64,000 bases of DNA from Flexivirga meconopsidis (GCF_026162425.1 NZ_JAOBQJ010000004.1:434001-498000); one strand, 5' to 3'. Shown: positions 28,185 through 37,747, numbered from the stretch's first letter. Program-made: numbers and translations. Notes: generated by a model from the letters alone, not told the origin.

Positions 28185-29336
28185 GTGCATCGGTACCGGC
28201 TGATCGACGGGTTGCGCGCCCTTGCCGCGCTCCTGGTGCTGACCGCGCACGTCGCGTTCTGGACCGGGACCTCGAACCTCGACGTCGTCGGCGCCGTCCT
28301 CGCGCGCGGCGACGCGGGTGTCGCGATCTTCTTCGCGATCAGTGCCTTCCTGCTGCTCCGGCCGTGGCTGCGCGCCGCCGCGACCGGCGGGCCTCGCCCG
28401 GAGGTCGGGGTGTACGCCGTGCGCCGGGTGGCGCGCATCGCCCCGGCATACTGGCTGGCGTTCGTGGGGGTGCTGCTGATCGCGACGATCTGGCCGGCGA
28501 CCGGCGGCATCGGCGGCGCGGCGAAGGTGCTGCAGAACGCCTTCCTGCTGCAGGCCTACACCGGCAACACCTACCAGGGCTTCAGCCAGACCTGGAGCCT
28601 GACCACCGAGGTCGCCTTCTACGTGCTGGTGCCGTGGCTGGGCGGCGCGCTCGGCCGCTCGGTGCGGCGGTCCAAGCGCGGCGCCTACACCTGGCTGGCG
28701 GCGATCGCGCTGGCCGGCGTAGCAGCCCAGGGCATCACGGCGGCGTGGACCGCGGCGAACCCGACCGCGCACGCGGGCGCCCTCGGGATGAGCGTCGTCG
28801 GCCATGCCGCCTGGTTCGCGGCCGGTGCCGCGGTCGCGGTCGCGCTGGAAACCGGGGATCTTGCGCGGTTGCAGGCGGTCGGGATCGGCACCTGGTGGAG
28901 CGCGGCGGCCGTGCTGCTGCTGTTCGCGGCAACCGGGGTCGCCGGTCCCTGGGATCTGCGCGCACCCTCGGTGCCGCAGGCACTCGCCAAGGAAGCGCTC
29001 TACGCGGCGATCGGCGGTTTGCTGGTGCTGGGCGCGGCCCGTGGACCGTCGGACGACCGCTGGCGGGCGGTCGCGGCGTCACCGGCGACCCGGTTCGCCG
29101 GTGACATCTCCTACGGCGTGTTCCTCTGGCATCTGCCGGTGATCCAGTTGATCTACGTCATCGGTGACCAACCGATCTTCACCGGCTCGTTCGCCGCGGT
29201 GGTGTTTGCGACGCTGATCTTCAGCGTGCTGATCGCGTGGGCGTCTGCGGCGTTGGTCGAGTTGCCGATCCTGCGCTGGGCGCACCGTTCGACGTCCCGT
29301 GCTCGACCAGACCGCGAGCCAGCGCGCCGAGCGTGA
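28185..29336 (+). CDS. Acyltransferase 3 family membrane protein (no SGNH domain)
   Basis: A 383-residue polytopic protein of about ten helices. YRLIDGLRALAALLVLTAHVAFW at the N-terminus contains the conserved Arg and His of AT3 enzymes, and SLTTEVAFYVLVP and ISYGVFLWHLPV are later family blocks. AT3 proteins move acyl groups across the membrane to O-acylate polysaccharides. GTG at 28185 is preferred; an earlier GTG at 28146 lies in the promoter gap. Divergent from hddA, an arrangement like the acyltransferase beside the heptose genes in M. tuberculosis (Rv0111-Rv0115). The 3' end overlaps the AftD-like gene by 116 bases. Confidence 0.83.
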   Translation: MHRYRLIDGLRALAALLVLTAHVAFWTGTSNLDVVGAVLARGDAGVAIFFAISAFLLLRPWLRAAATGGPRPEVGVYAVRRVARIAPAYWLAFVGVLLIATIWPATGGIGGAAKVLQNAFLLQAYTGNTYQGFSQTWSLTTEVAFYVLVPWLGGALGRSVRRSKRGAYTWLAAIALAGVAAQGITAAWTAANPTAHAGALGMSVVGHAAWFAAGAAVAVALETGDLARLQAVGIGTWWSAAAVLLLFAATGVAGPWDLRAPSVPQALAKEALYAAIGGLLVLGAARGPSDDRWRAVAASPATRFAGDISYGVFLWHLPVIQLIYVIGDQPIFTGSFAAVVFATLIFSVLIAWASAALVELPILRWAHRSTSRARPDREPARRA

Positions 29337-32300
29337 CCGTGCCGAGCAGCTGACCGGCGATCGCGCCGGCCGATTTGGCGTCCACCACCCCGAAGAAGGC
29401 GAGCGACAGTCCCGCCAGCACCAACGCTCCCAAGGCCGTATGACGCAGCCACCGATGCGGCACGGCTGCCGCGGCGAGCCCCGCGAGCAGCCCGGCCGGG
29501 CCGGCGACCAGCCCGCCGAGTAGCACTGCGACCGCGCCACCGATGATTCTGGTCCAGCGGCCCGGTGCAGTGCTGGTCGAGCAGCCGGGAGCAGCGCTGG
29601 TCGAGTAGGCCGGAGCGCTAGCGGAGGCCGTATCGAGACCAGCACCAGCACCGGTCACCCGCCCGCGCCGGCGGCAAAGCCAGGCGGCCGCGAGGTAGGT
29701 TCCGAGCAGCGCGATGGCGGCCACCCCGCCGACCAGCAGTCCGGCGCGCTGCGGAGTGGTCGGGGTGAAGGTGAGCCGCACCTGCTCGGCCGCGCCCGCC
29801 GGCAGCCGGAAGCCCTGTCGCCAGCCGTCGACCTGCACTGGTTGGAGGGCACGCCCGGAGCTGTCGATGGCCTCCCAGCCGGCGTTGAAGCCTTCATTGA
29901 GCGCGACCACGCTCTCCGGGCCGGCGCTGACGGTGACCGTGCGACGGCCCGAATCCCCAGTGGCCGCAGTGACTTTCCGTGCACCGGCCTCGACTGCGGG
30001 CGGCGCGTGACCGAGCAGCGCCAGCTCGGGCTGCAGGCCCTTCGCACCCTTGACGGTGAGCGTGGTCTGTCCCGCAGCGGGAAGTGTGGCCGGTCCGCAG
30101 GCACGCGCCGGGATCAGTTGCCGTTGTTGCACTTGCTCGCGGGTTGCGCCCGCCTGCAACGGGATGCGGACGGTCTTGCCGCCCTGCTGGACGGTGATCG
30201 TCCCGGCCGCGCCGCACTCCCCCGACAGCGTCGCGCCGGCCGCTGGGCGCAGCCACACGGTGCTCGGCAGGTCGCCCGGCGCCGACAGGTCGACCCGTCG
30301 GGACAACGTCGCGCCGTCCTCGGTGTCATGGGTGAGCAGCAGGGCCTGACGACTGGGGTCGACCGGCTGCGGGATGTCGATCACCGAGCCGAGGTCGACA
30401 CCGGGGATGTGCAGTTCCCGGATCCCCATCACCGGATCGTCGACACCGGACGGTGCGATCAGCCTGACCTCCAACGCGCCGCCGTCCGCGGCATCGACCG
30501 GCACGGTGACCTCGTCGCGGCCGTTCACCGGCACCGACCGGGTGCGGTCACCGACCTGCACCTGCACCTCGCGCGGCAACACCGCACCTTGCGCGGGCCC
30601 GGCCAACGAGATCTGCACCTGGGACACCCGCCGGCGGCCGAGGTCACCGCCGATGACGGCCGTCGTCTCGTGGTCGCCGGTCAGCCATGCGGTCTGCGGA
30701 TCCCCGTCGACCGCGGCGTAGGCGCCGGCCTGCGGCCCGACGTAGGCGCGCGCGAACGGGTCTGCGCCCGAAGAGGATTCGTGCACCCCGCTCCAGCCGG
30801 TCCATACGCGCGCGGGCTGCACCGACGGGTCGGTCGCCGGCGGCAGGTCACGGGCGCCGATCCGGTCGGGCCGGTGATCGCCCCGGGTGAGCGTCGGGCT
30901 GTAGGCGCGCGCGGTCGGCACCCCGTTGTTGTAGGCCCGCCACCGCATCGTGTCGGTGACGACGTCCGGCCGCTCGTCGGCGGAGTCGAGTTGCAACCAC
31001 TCGTCGGGTGCGAGCAGACCGGTCGCGGCAAGTGCGAAGCTCGCCTCGGGGCCACCGGCCACACGCAGCGGCTCGGCGGCGTACGACGTCGCGCGGGCGC
31101 CGGTTGCGGGCGTCACGTCATACACGGTGAGGGCGGAGGTGCCGGAGCCGTAGGTTGCCGAGACCCGGATGCCGGGCGAGCTGCGCAGCGTCTTTTCCAC
31201 CTGTTGCCACGGCAGCGCCTGCACACTGGTCGCCAGATCGCGGCGCAGCACGAGGCGGCTGATCCCGAGCCGGGCGAGACCGTCGGCAAGGCTCGGTTGC
31301 GGCACGCCGGACGCCGCGAGCCGGTCGACGGTGTCGAGGATCCGGGTCGACGCCGGTATGCCGAGGGGCGCCGCCGCGCGGGTGACCACCGGGGAGGTGG
31401 CGAGCGCGGACAGCGGCTCGTCGGTGGTCGCACCCCAGGTGTAAGTGGAGGTGCGCGAGTTGGGCAGGAGCATCGTCGAGCCGCCGGATTCGGCTGCCGC
31501 TGCGTCGATTTCGTGCGCCACCTGGGTCCATTGCCGCGGCACAGCGGCGTAGGCGTCGATCGACCCGACCCGGCCCTGCCAGATCGGGGTGGCGGCGACC
31601 GCGACGAGCAGCGCGAGCGCGGCCGGCAGGAAGCGGTCGCGCATCCGCCGGGAGACGGTGACCCGTTGCAGGACCGCCGCGAAGCCGATCGCGAGCGGGA
31701 GTCGCAGCATCGGGTCGGCCTTGTGCACGTTGCGCAGGGGCGCCAGCGCACCGTCGAGCAGACCGCGCATGTCCGCCGACAGCGGGCTGCCGACCGAGCC
31801 GCCGTGCCCGAGCGCCATGAAGAGCGTCGCGCCGACCAGGCAGCCGAGCGTCCACCGGGCCAGGTGACCCCGCTGGCGCAGCAGCCCCCAGCCGCCGATG
31901 CCGGCGAGCACACAGGTCGCGAGGATCGCGGTGATCGACTGAGCCAGCACCCAACCGCCTTGCCAGACAGGGTGATCCGCGCTGTCCAGGATGTAGGCGA
32001 TCCAGTCGTTGGCGCCGCGCAGCACGTTGGGCACCGAGGTGACCGCGGTGGTGATCGACGCGGTCTCGATGTAGTCCAGGAAGGGGTAGGCGTAGCGGCC
32101 GAGCACCAGCAGCGGAAGCAGCCACCAGAGTGCTCCGAGCAGCACCGCGGGCAGCCACCAGAGCAGCCGCCGCCGGCCGACCGGGTCGGTGACCAGGTAG
32201 GCGAACGGCAGCGCGAGCACGATCCCCGAGGCGGTTGCGTTGACGCCGCCGAGCGCTGCGGTCAGCGCTCCGGCGAGCGCCGCCTGACGGATCAGCACCG

Positions 32301-32820
32301 CGCGCGGCAGGTCGCGCTCGGTCAGCGGCAGCACCGCCAGCACCAGCCACGGCGCGACCGCCATCGGCCACGCCTCCACCGAGATGACCGGCAGCACAGT
32401 GAGCATCCGCGGTGACAGCGCGTATGCCGCGGCCGCCACCAGCGCCGGCAGCGGCCCGGCCACGCCGAGGCGCCGGATCAGCCGGCCGGTCCCGGCAAAC
32501 GCGACGACCAGCAGCAGCGTCCACCAGATGCGCTGGGTCGCCCAGGCCGGTATCGCAAGCGATCGGGCGATCCCGAACACCGGGCCCATCGGGAACAGGT
32601 AGCCGTACGCCTGGTTCTGCAATTCGCCGAGGCCGGCGTGGGTGTTCCAGGCGTCCAGCGCGCGCCCGAGGTAGCGCCACGGCGAGATCGTCAGGTCGAT
32701 CTTGGTGTCGGGTTCGGTGCGCCCGGGCGAGACGAGCCACGGCAGCAGACCGATCGCGATCGCCGCGAGCCCCCACTGCACCCACTGCACCCGGTGTATG
32801 ACGGTGCGTTCGTCCGTCAT
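29221..32820 (-). CDS. AftD-like GT-C arabinofuranosyltransferase family protein (DUF3367), copy 1
   Basis: A 1199-residue membrane glycosyltransferase. The first 420 or so residues are a multi-helix GT-C region with acidic residues (EPDTKIDLT) in the first extracytoplasmic loop. A large extracytoplasmic part follows with carbohydrate-binding, discoidin-like modules (GDPQTAWLTGDHETTAVIG), then two or more helices at the C-terminus. This is the AftD/DUF3367 architecture, whose mycobacterial member adds alpha-(1->3)-arabinofuranose from decaprenyl-phosphoarabinose. Sugar and acceptor here are unknown. ATG at 32820 overlaps the methyltransferase stop. It shares family with the 1441-residue protein at 39649-43974. 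Confidence 0.8.
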   Translation of the reverse strand: MTDERTVIHRVQWVQWGLAAIAIGLLPWLVSPGRTEPDTKIDLTISPWRYLGRALDAWNTHAGLGELQNQAYGYLFPMGPVFGIARSLAIPAWATQRIWWTLLLVVAFAGTGRLIRRLGVAGPLPALVAAAAYALSPRMLTVLPVISVEAWPMAVAPWLVLAVLPLTERDLPRAVLIRQAALAGALTAALGGVNATASGIVLALPFAYLVTDPVGRRRLLWWLPAVLLGALWWLLPLLVLGRYAYPFLDYIETASITTAVTSVPNVLRGANDWIAYILDSADHPVWQGGWVLAQSITAILATCVLAGIGGWGLLRQRGHLARWTLGCLVGATLFMALGHGGSVGSPLSADMRGLLDGALAPLRNVHKADPMLRLPLAIGFAAVLQRVTVSRRMRDRFLPAALALLVAVAATPIWQGRVGSIDAYAAVPRQWTQVAHEIDAAAAESGGSTMLLPNSRTSTYTWGATTDEPLSALATSPVVTRAAAPLGIPASTRILDTVDRLAASGVPQPSLADGLARLGISRLVLRRDLATSVQALPWQQVEKTLRSSPGIRVSATYGSGTSALTVYDVTPATGARATSYAAEPLRVAGGPEASFALAATGLLAPDEWLQLDSADERPDVVTDTMRWRAYNNGVPTARAYSPTLTRGDHRPDRIGARDLPPATDPSVQPARVWTGWSGVHESSSGADPFARAYVGPQAGAYAAVDGDPQTAWLTGDHETTAVIGGDLGRRRVSQVQISLAGPAQGAVLPREVQVQVGDRTRSVPVNGRDEVTVPVDAADGGALEVRLIAPSGVDDPVMGIRELHIPGVDLGSVIDIPQPVDPSRQALLLTHDTEDGATLSRRVDLSAPGDLPSTVWLRPAAGATLSGECGAAGTITVQQGGKTVRIPLQAGATREQVQQRQLIPARACGPATLPAAGQTTLTVKGAKGLQPELALLGHAPPAVEAGARKVTAATGDSGRRTVTVSAGPESVVALNEGFNAGWEAIDSSGRALQPVQVDGWRQGFRLPAGAAEQVRLTFTPTTPQRAGLLVGGVAAIALLGTYLAAAWLCRRRGRVTGAGAGLDTASASAPAYSTSAAPGCSTSTAPGRWTRIIGGAVAVLLGGLVAGPAGLLAGLAAAAVPHRWLRHTALGALVLAGLSLAFFGVVDAKSAGAIAGQLLGTVTLGALARGLVEHGTSNGAPSAGSATRPTPQTPTRSAR

Positions 32821-33524
32821 CGGCGGCGCAGGATCAGCAGCAGGTTCCAGGTGACGATCTCCCGCAGGCCGGGCACGCGCAGGATGTGCCGGGCCGCGTC
32901 CGGCAGGTAGCGCGGTCGGGCGACCAGCACCTCGACGTCCGGCTGCCCGGCGGCCCAGCGCAGACCCTGCGCGATGCTGACCCGGAAGAGGGTGCGGTCG
33001 ATGGTGTTCTTCGGCGGGTGGCCGTGCCGCCGCTCGTAGCGTCGGGCGGCGCGCTGTCCGCCGAGCCAGTGCCACGGCGACGTCTCGTGGCCGCCCCAGG
33101 GCGAGAGCCAGTTGGTGTAGGACAAGAACACCAGCCCGCCGGGCCGCACCACGCGCACCATCTCGTCGGCCGCGTGCTCTGGGCGGCGGACGTGCTCCCA
33201 GAGGTTGGAGCTGAACACCAGGTCGACGCTCGCGTCCGCGAACGGCAGCGCCTCGGCGGTGCCGACGACTCCCCCGTCGCGCACCGACGACACGGTGCGG
33301 TCGTGGTCGATCGGCACGTAACGCACTCCGGCGGAACGGAATTCGTGTGCGAACTCGGCGGGTCCGGCACCGACGTCGAGCATCGTCGCGCCCGTGAGGT
33401 CGGTCCACTCGCCGAGCAACTCGCGGGAGTCCCGGGCCAGCGCTTGGTAGAACACCTCAGGCTGCGTCTGCTCGAGGGTGAAGGCGCGAAAGAGCCGCAC
33501 CGAGCGTCCGATGCCACGATCCAT
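32817..33524 (-). CDS. Class I SAM-dependent methyltransferase
   Basis: A 235-residue methyltransferase with SAM motif MLDVGAGPAEFAHEF (about residues 46-60), PFADASVDLVFSSNLWEHV and RVVRPGGLVFLSYTNWLSPWGG. The last segments resemble methyltransferases that act on glycan or lipid-linked sugar substrates near cell-wall gene clusters. ATG at 33524 shares one base with the stop of the upstream methyltransferase, and its own stop overlaps the AftD-like gene, so the three genes form one translationally coupled operon. Confidence 0.8.
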   Translation of the reverse strand: MDRGIGRSVRLFRAFTLEQTQPEVFYQALARDSRELLGEWTDLTGATMLDVGAGPAEFAHEFRSAGVRYVPIDHDRTVSSVRDGGVVGTAEALPFADASVDLVFSSNLWEHVRRPEHAADEMVRVVRPGGLVFLSYTNWLSPWGGHETSPWHWLGGQRAARRYERRHGHPPKNTIDRTLFRVSIAQGLRWAAGQPDVEVLVARPRYLPDAARHILRVPGLREIVTWNLLLILRRR

Positions 33525-34375
33525 CAGGCGGGCTTCCGGGCGGTCAGGTGCAGGGTCGGGCGCAGCGCGGGCCGGGCGGCGCGGGCGGCCAGCACGATCG
33601 GGGCGCTCGTCATACCGGCGAGAAGGACGGGTCGTTCGCCGAGCACGCCGTGCGGTCGCGGGCGGGGCCGCAGCATCCGGGTCAGGCTGCCGACGTCGGT
33701 GGTCAGGCTGTCGAGGGCCGGACGGGTGACGCGCACATCGACCAACCCTACGGAGGTCGCGGCTCGGCGCAGGCTCTCGGCGGTGAAGAAGCGCACGTGT
33801 GTCGGGTCCTCGAGCATCCACCACGCCTGCCCGTAGAGCCGGAGCCCGTCACTGTCTCCGGCCGGGGTGAGGAACTGCGCCGTGCCGCCGGGCTCGAGCA
33901 GGTCGGCGGCCACCTGCAGGGTGCGCAGCGGATCGGTGACGTGTTCCAGCACGTGGATGCCGTAGACCAGCTCCGCCGACACGCGGCCGGTGTCGACCTG
34001 TTCGACGCCGGCCGGGTGCAGATCGCCGCGGCGGCGCACCTCCGGGTCGACCGCAAGCTCGAGCTGGTCGGGGTCGGCCCCCGCGACGGTGGCGCCCGCG
34101 TCCAGAAACCGGCGCAACATGCTGCCGGTGCCGTAGCCGATCTCGAAGACCGACCGGGGCGGCGGGTCCGAGCGCAGCAGCCGGTAGGTGAGCGCAAGCC
34201 GCCACCGGTCCAGGGTCGGTTCGCCACCGTAGGCGTGATCCCGGTGGTCGGCCGGTGCCGTCACGAGGTCCCGGACCAGGTGACCGCAGATCGAGCACCC
34301 GGCCAGCGTGCCGCCGCCACGCAGCGGGACCGGCGTCGTCATACCGCCGCAGATCTCGCACCTCGCGACACTCAT
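33524..34375 (-). CDS. SAM-dependent methyltransferase with N-terminal zinc-ribbon
   Basis: A 283-residue methyltransferase. Residues 1-35 contain CxxC pairs (ARCEICGG and GCSICGH), a small zinc ribbon seen in sugar C-methyltransferase-like proteins. SAM motif VFEIGYGTGSMLRRF (about 75-89) and HVLEHVTDPLRTL follow. First gene of the methyltransferase-methyltransferase-AftD operon, divergent from the glycosyltransferase at 34477. The intergenic gap contains GTTAC/CTAAC elements. Substrate is presumably a nucleotide or lipid-linked sugar of this locus. Confidence 0.8.
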   Translation of the reverse strand: MSVARCEICGGMTTPVPLRGGGTLAGCSICGHLVRDLVTAPADHRDHAYGGEPTLDRWRLALTYRLLRSDPPPRSVFEIGYGTGSMLRRFLDAGATVAGADPDQLELAVDPEVRRRGDLHPAGVEQVDTGRVSAELVYGIHVLEHVTDPLRTLQVAADLLEPGGTAQFLTPAGDSDGLRLYGQAWWMLEDPTHVRFFTAESLRRAATSVGLVDVRVTRPALDSLTTDVGSLTRMLRPRPRPHGVLGERPVLLAGMTSAPIVLAARAARPALRPTLHLTARKPA

Positions 34376-34476
34376 TGTGACCTGGGTTACCTTCCAGTAG
34401 GAATCGGCGATACTCTAACCGCCGACCGGAGGAGATTAAGACCTTGTGTGCTGACCGCCCAGGCCAGGAGCACCCG

Positions 34477-35679
34477 ATGCGGGTGCTCTACCTATCGTGG
34501 CGCGATCGAGACAACCCCGAAGCCGGCGGCGCCGAGACCTTCACCGAGCGCACCGCCGAAGTGCTGACCGAGCTCGGGGACCAGGTCACCATCTTCACCG
34601 CCCGCTTCCCCGGCGCGCGCGCAGCCGACCGGCACGGTCGCGTCGACATCGTCCGGCGCGGTGGCCGCTTCACCTGCTACCCACTCGGTCTGCTGTATGC
34701 CGCCCGGCACCGGCGTGACTTCGACATCGTGCTCGACGTGCAGAACGGCGTGCCGTTCTGGGCGCCGCTGCTGGCCCGGCTCCCGGTCGTCAACATCACC
34801 CACCACGTGCACCGCGACCAGTGGAGCGTGATCTTCGGACCACGCCTGGCGAGGTTCGGCTGGTTCCTGGAGTCCCGGGTCGCGCCGCTGGTCTACCGCA
34901 ACTCCCGCTACGTCACCGTGTCCCAGGCCAGCCGCGACGACCTGGTGGAGTTGGGCGTCGACGCCGACCGGATCGACATCGTCTACTCCGGCAACGACCG
35001 GCCCGCCGAACTCGACGAGTCACCGATGCACGACCGCAGCCAGACCCCGGTGCTAACCGTCCTCGGCCGGCTGGTGCCGCACAAGCAGGTCGAGATCGCG
35101 ATCGACATCGTCGCTGCGCTGCTGCCCGAGCATCCCGAGTTGCGGCTCGACGTCGTCGGTGCCGGTTACTGGCACGAGTCGCTCGTGCGTTATGCACAGC
35201 AGCGCGGCGTCGCCGAGCAGATCGACTTCCACGGCTTCGTCGACGACGACACCAAGCATCGGCTGCTCGGCCGGTCCTGGCTGCTGCTCATGCCGTCGCA
35301 CAAGGAGGGCTGGGGCCTGACGATCGTCGAGGCAGGTCTGCACGAGACGCCGGCCGTCGCATTCGCGCACGCCGGTGGCCCCACCGAGTCGATCCTGCAC
35401 GGCGAGACCGGTCTGCTCGCGCACGATCCGCGCGAGATGGCCGAGCAGGTGGGTGTGTTGTTGCGGGACGCACCGCTGCGCACCGCGCTCGGTCAGGCGG
35501 CTCGACGGCACGCGCTCAGCTTCGACTGGGAGCGCAGCGGCCGGGCACTCGCGGCAACCTTGCACTCGGTGCTCGGTCACGCCCCGCGCCCGGAGCAGCC
35601 GGCCGGACGCCCGCGCCGGCTCCGGTCGGTCCACGAGATCGCCGCCGACCACCGGGAGGGCAGCCGCGGCGCGGCCTGA
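34477..35679 (+). CDS. GT4-family glycosyltransferase
   Basis: A 400-residue GT-B-fold glycosyltransferase. NPEAGGAETFTERTAEVL near the N-terminus, the acceptor-side ITHHVHRDQW, and the donor-binding SHKEGWGLTIVEAG (E-x7-E type motif) place it in GT4, which includes retaining mannosyl- and heptosyl-type enzymes. ATG at 34477 is chosen because CAGGAG lies at optimal distance; an earlier TTG at 34444 lacks a site. A hairpin terminator follows at 35722-35751. It probably adds a sugar to a lipid-linked intermediate in the cytoplasm. Confidence 0.85.
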   Translation: MRVLYLSWRDRDNPEAGGAETFTERTAEVLTELGDQVTIFTARFPGARAADRHGRVDIVRRGGRFTCYPLGLLYAARHRRDFDIVLDVQNGVPFWAPLLARLPVVNITHHVHRDQWSVIFGPRLARFGWFLESRVAPLVYRNSRYVTVSQASRDDLVELGVDADRIDIVYSGNDRPAELDESPMHDRSQTPVLTVLGRLVPHKQVEIAIDIVAALLPEHPELRLDVVGAGYWHESLVRYAQQRGVAEQIDFHGFVDDDTKHRLLGRSWLLLMPSHKEGWGLTIVEAGLHETPAVAFAHAGGPTESILHGETGLLAHDPREMAEQVGVLLRDAPLRTALGQAARRHALSFDWERSGRALAATLHSVLGHAPRPEQPAGRPRRLRSVHEIAADHREGSRGAA

Positions 35680-35721
35680 CACCTTCCGCCCCGCCGGCTA
35701 GGTCGCGGGGCGGTATGACGA

Positions 35722-35751
35722 AAGGCGGCCGCCTCTTCGGGCGGCCGCCTT
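35722..35751. terminator. Bidirectional hairpin terminator
   Basis: AAGGCGGCCGCC and GGCGGCCGCCTT form a 12-bp stem around a 6-base loop between the convergent ends of the GT4 gene (+) and the DUF2613 microprotein gene (-). On the minus strand it is followed by TTTCGTC, a short U-run. Confidence 0.8.
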
Positions 35752-35780
35752 CGCGTGGCGTGAAGCTGATCGTCAGTCGA

Positions 35781-35936
35781 TCACTGCTGGTTGTAGTCGA
35801 TGTTCTGCGAGAACTTCTGCGGCTGGGTGATCGAACCCTGCTGGGCGATCAGACCGAAGATCGCCACTGCCGCGAGCAGCGCACCGACAATCGCGCCACC
35901 GACGTTGAACGCGACCTTCTTGTTTCCCTCGCCCAT
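35781..35936 (-). CDS. DUF2613-family single-pass membrane microprotein
   Basis: A 51-residue protein too short for most ORF lists. It starts MGEGNKKVAFNVGG, has one membrane segment (about residues 11-31, VGALLAAVAIFGLIAQQ) and a polar tail ending NIDYNQQ. Length, the GAL(L)-A-AIFG pattern and the tail agree with DUF2613, whose M. tuberculosis member Rv0236A sits beside aftD. Here it closes an operon that begins with an AftD-like gene (43974 to 35781). AGGTCAGG precedes ATG. It may be a small partner or stabiliser of the AftD enzyme; that role is inference from repeated neighbourhood. Confidence 0.75.
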   Translation of the reverse strand: MGEGNKKVAFNVGGAIVGALLAAVAIFGLIAQQGSITQPQKFSQNIDYNQQ

Positions 35937-35983
35937 CGACCTGACCTCTCTCGTCTGACGTTAGGACCCAATATAGCGGGAAG

Positions 35984-37747
35984 TTACCCGCGAGTCAGTC
36001 TTCTGGAACCAGACACACCCAGACTATCAAGGATGGCGCGGGCCGCAACGATCACGACGGCGGCGGCGGCCAGCAGCCACCCGGCGTAACGGTCGAGGCC
36101 GCGCGCGTCCTGCGCTCCCGGGCGCACCGTGCCGAGGTCGTAGAGCCGCAGGCTGCCGTCGTCGGCGATCTGCCGGACTCCGTTCAGGTCCGGCATCCCG
36201 GCCCGGGCCGGCTGATCGGTCTGCACCAGCACGTAGCGGACGCCGCCCGCGCGCAACACCTGCGGCACGTCGCCCCGCTCGGCCAGGGCTCGGCTCACCG
36301 CGGCAGCATCGGGGTCCTCCCCCGGCACGTCGCGACCGCCCGCGAGCGGCAGGCTGTCGTTGACCAGCACCCGGCGGTCGAGCAGCCGTTGCCACGGGTC
36401 GAGCACGACCAGGTCGTGGTCCCACGGATAGCGCCGGTAGAGATTCCACGGGAACACCGCGACATCGCCCGGCGGCAGGGCGTCGATGCGTTCCTGCATG
36501 GAGATGTATGACGCGGGATAGCTCACCGCGCGCCACTTGCCCCCGGCGCCCCACGCCAGCCCGGTCAGGGTGATCAGCGGCCAGAGCGCGACGATCGCCG
36601 CCACGCCGAGCGCCATCGCACGGCCGCTGCCGGCTCGCTCGCCGATCTCGCGGACCCGCTCGACCAGGCGCCCGGCCAGCACCGCGACCAGGACGACCCA
36701 CAGCCCGACGAACTTCTGCGCGTCCCGCAGCAGCCCGCCGCCCGGCAGGCTGGTCACCGCGGCTGTCATCACGTCGCGCAGTCCGGGGACGGCACTGGCC
36801 GCGGCGAGCAGCAGCCCGGCCAGCCCGGCGATTGCGAGGCCGGTGAGGGCGGGACCGAGCCGCCATACTCGGTCCCGGACGGCGAGCACGACGCAGGTGA
36901 CCACCACCAGCAATGCCAGTCCGGAGGTGACCACTGAGTCGCGGCCGGCAAACCACACCCCGGAGTTCCAGATGCCGCCGCCGGTCAGCAGGGAGCCGAC
37001 GACGCCCCACGGGGTGTCCGCGCGGGACATGAACGCCTCGACCCCGATGCTGCTGCTGTCCTGGGACGGGGCGAGCACCAGGTAGGCGTACCACCAGGTC
37101 GCGCCCGCCAGCAGGAAGATCAGCAGTGCCCAGCCGAGATCGCGCAGCCGTCGCCGCGCCGGCTGGGCCGGGCCCGGCACTGCGAGGACGCAGAGCACGA
37201 CGATCAGCCCGAGCACCGCCCCGGTCGAGCCGGTGCACGCCGACAGCAGCAGCCAGACGCCGAGCCGGGTCCGCGCCCGCGGCCTCCCGTCCCGGCAGGC
37301 CGCCGCCGCGGCGGCCAGGAATGGCAGGCAGGCATAGCCGAGCAGGTAACCCCAGTGCCCGATCGCCAGCCGCTCGGCGACATACGGGTTCCAGGCCGCG
37401 ACCAGCGCACCCGACGCGGCACCGAGACGGGTCCTGGACAGTGCCCCGACGCCAGCGCCCACAACGACGAAAACCGCCATCAACAGGAGCTTTTGGGCCA
37501 GCCACCCGGGCATCAGCTGCGAGAGCAGCGCCGCGACGAAGTCGTTGGGTACGGCGCGCGGCACCGAGCCGTCGACACCGAGCGTGCGGTCACCGAGTGG
37601 CAGCTTCGGCACGAACACCAGGTCGTAGAACAGCAGGTAGCCGGGACGCAGCCCCGGACCGAGCGCGAGCAGCCCGCACGCCAGGCCCGTCAAGGCGCCG
37701 ATCGATCGCCGGCCGAGGCGCACTCCTGCCCGGGCCGGCCTCATCAT
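35984..37747 (-). CDS. Large polytopic membrane protein, GT-C glycosyltransferase-like
   Basis: A 587-residue protein with about 11-13 hydrophobic segments and a C-terminal extracytoplasmic stretch (about residues 410-550) before a last helix. YDLVFVPKLPLGDRTLGVDG in the first loop contains acidic residues at the place where GT-C enzymes keep their catalytic Asp. No named family is certain. It is coupled by an ATGA overlap to the GT4 gene upstream in the AftD-GT2-GT4-GTC-DUF2613 operon, so a role as polyprenyl-phosphate-sugar-dependent transferase is plausible. Confidence 0.65.
   Translation of the reverse strand: MMRPARAGVRLGRRSIGALTGLACGLLALGPGLRPGYLLFYDLVFVPKLPLGDRTLGVDGSVPRAVPNDFVAALLSQLMPGWLAQKLLLMAVFVVVGAGVGALSRTRLGAASGALVAAWNPYVAERLAIGHWGYLLGYACLPFLAAAAAACRDGRPRARTRLGVWLLLSACTGSTGAVLGLIVVLCVLAVPGPAQPARRRLRDLGWALLIFLLAGATWWYAYLVLAPSQDSSSIGVEAFMSRADTPWGVVGSLLTGGGIWNSGVWFAGRDSVVTSGLALLVVVTCVVLAVRDRVWRLGPALTGLAIAGLAGLLLAAASAVPGLRDVMTAAVTSLPGGGLLRDAQKFVGLWVVLVAVLAGRLVERVREIGERAGSGRAMALGVAAIVALWPLITLTGLAWGAGGKWRAVSYPASYISMQERIDALPPGDVAVFPWNLYRRYPWDHDLVVLDPWQRLLDRRVLVNDSLPLAGGRDVPGEDPDAAAVSRALAERGDVPQVLRAGGVRYVLVQTDQPARAGMPDLNGVRQIADDGSLRLYDLGTVRPGAQDARGLDRYAGWLLAAAAVVIVAARAILDSLGVSGSRRLTRG

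Noticed and set aside
29842-32415. 857-codon open frame on the plus strand
   Set aside because: Antisense of the AftD-like gene with low-complexity Arg/Gly/His-rich translation; not a gene.
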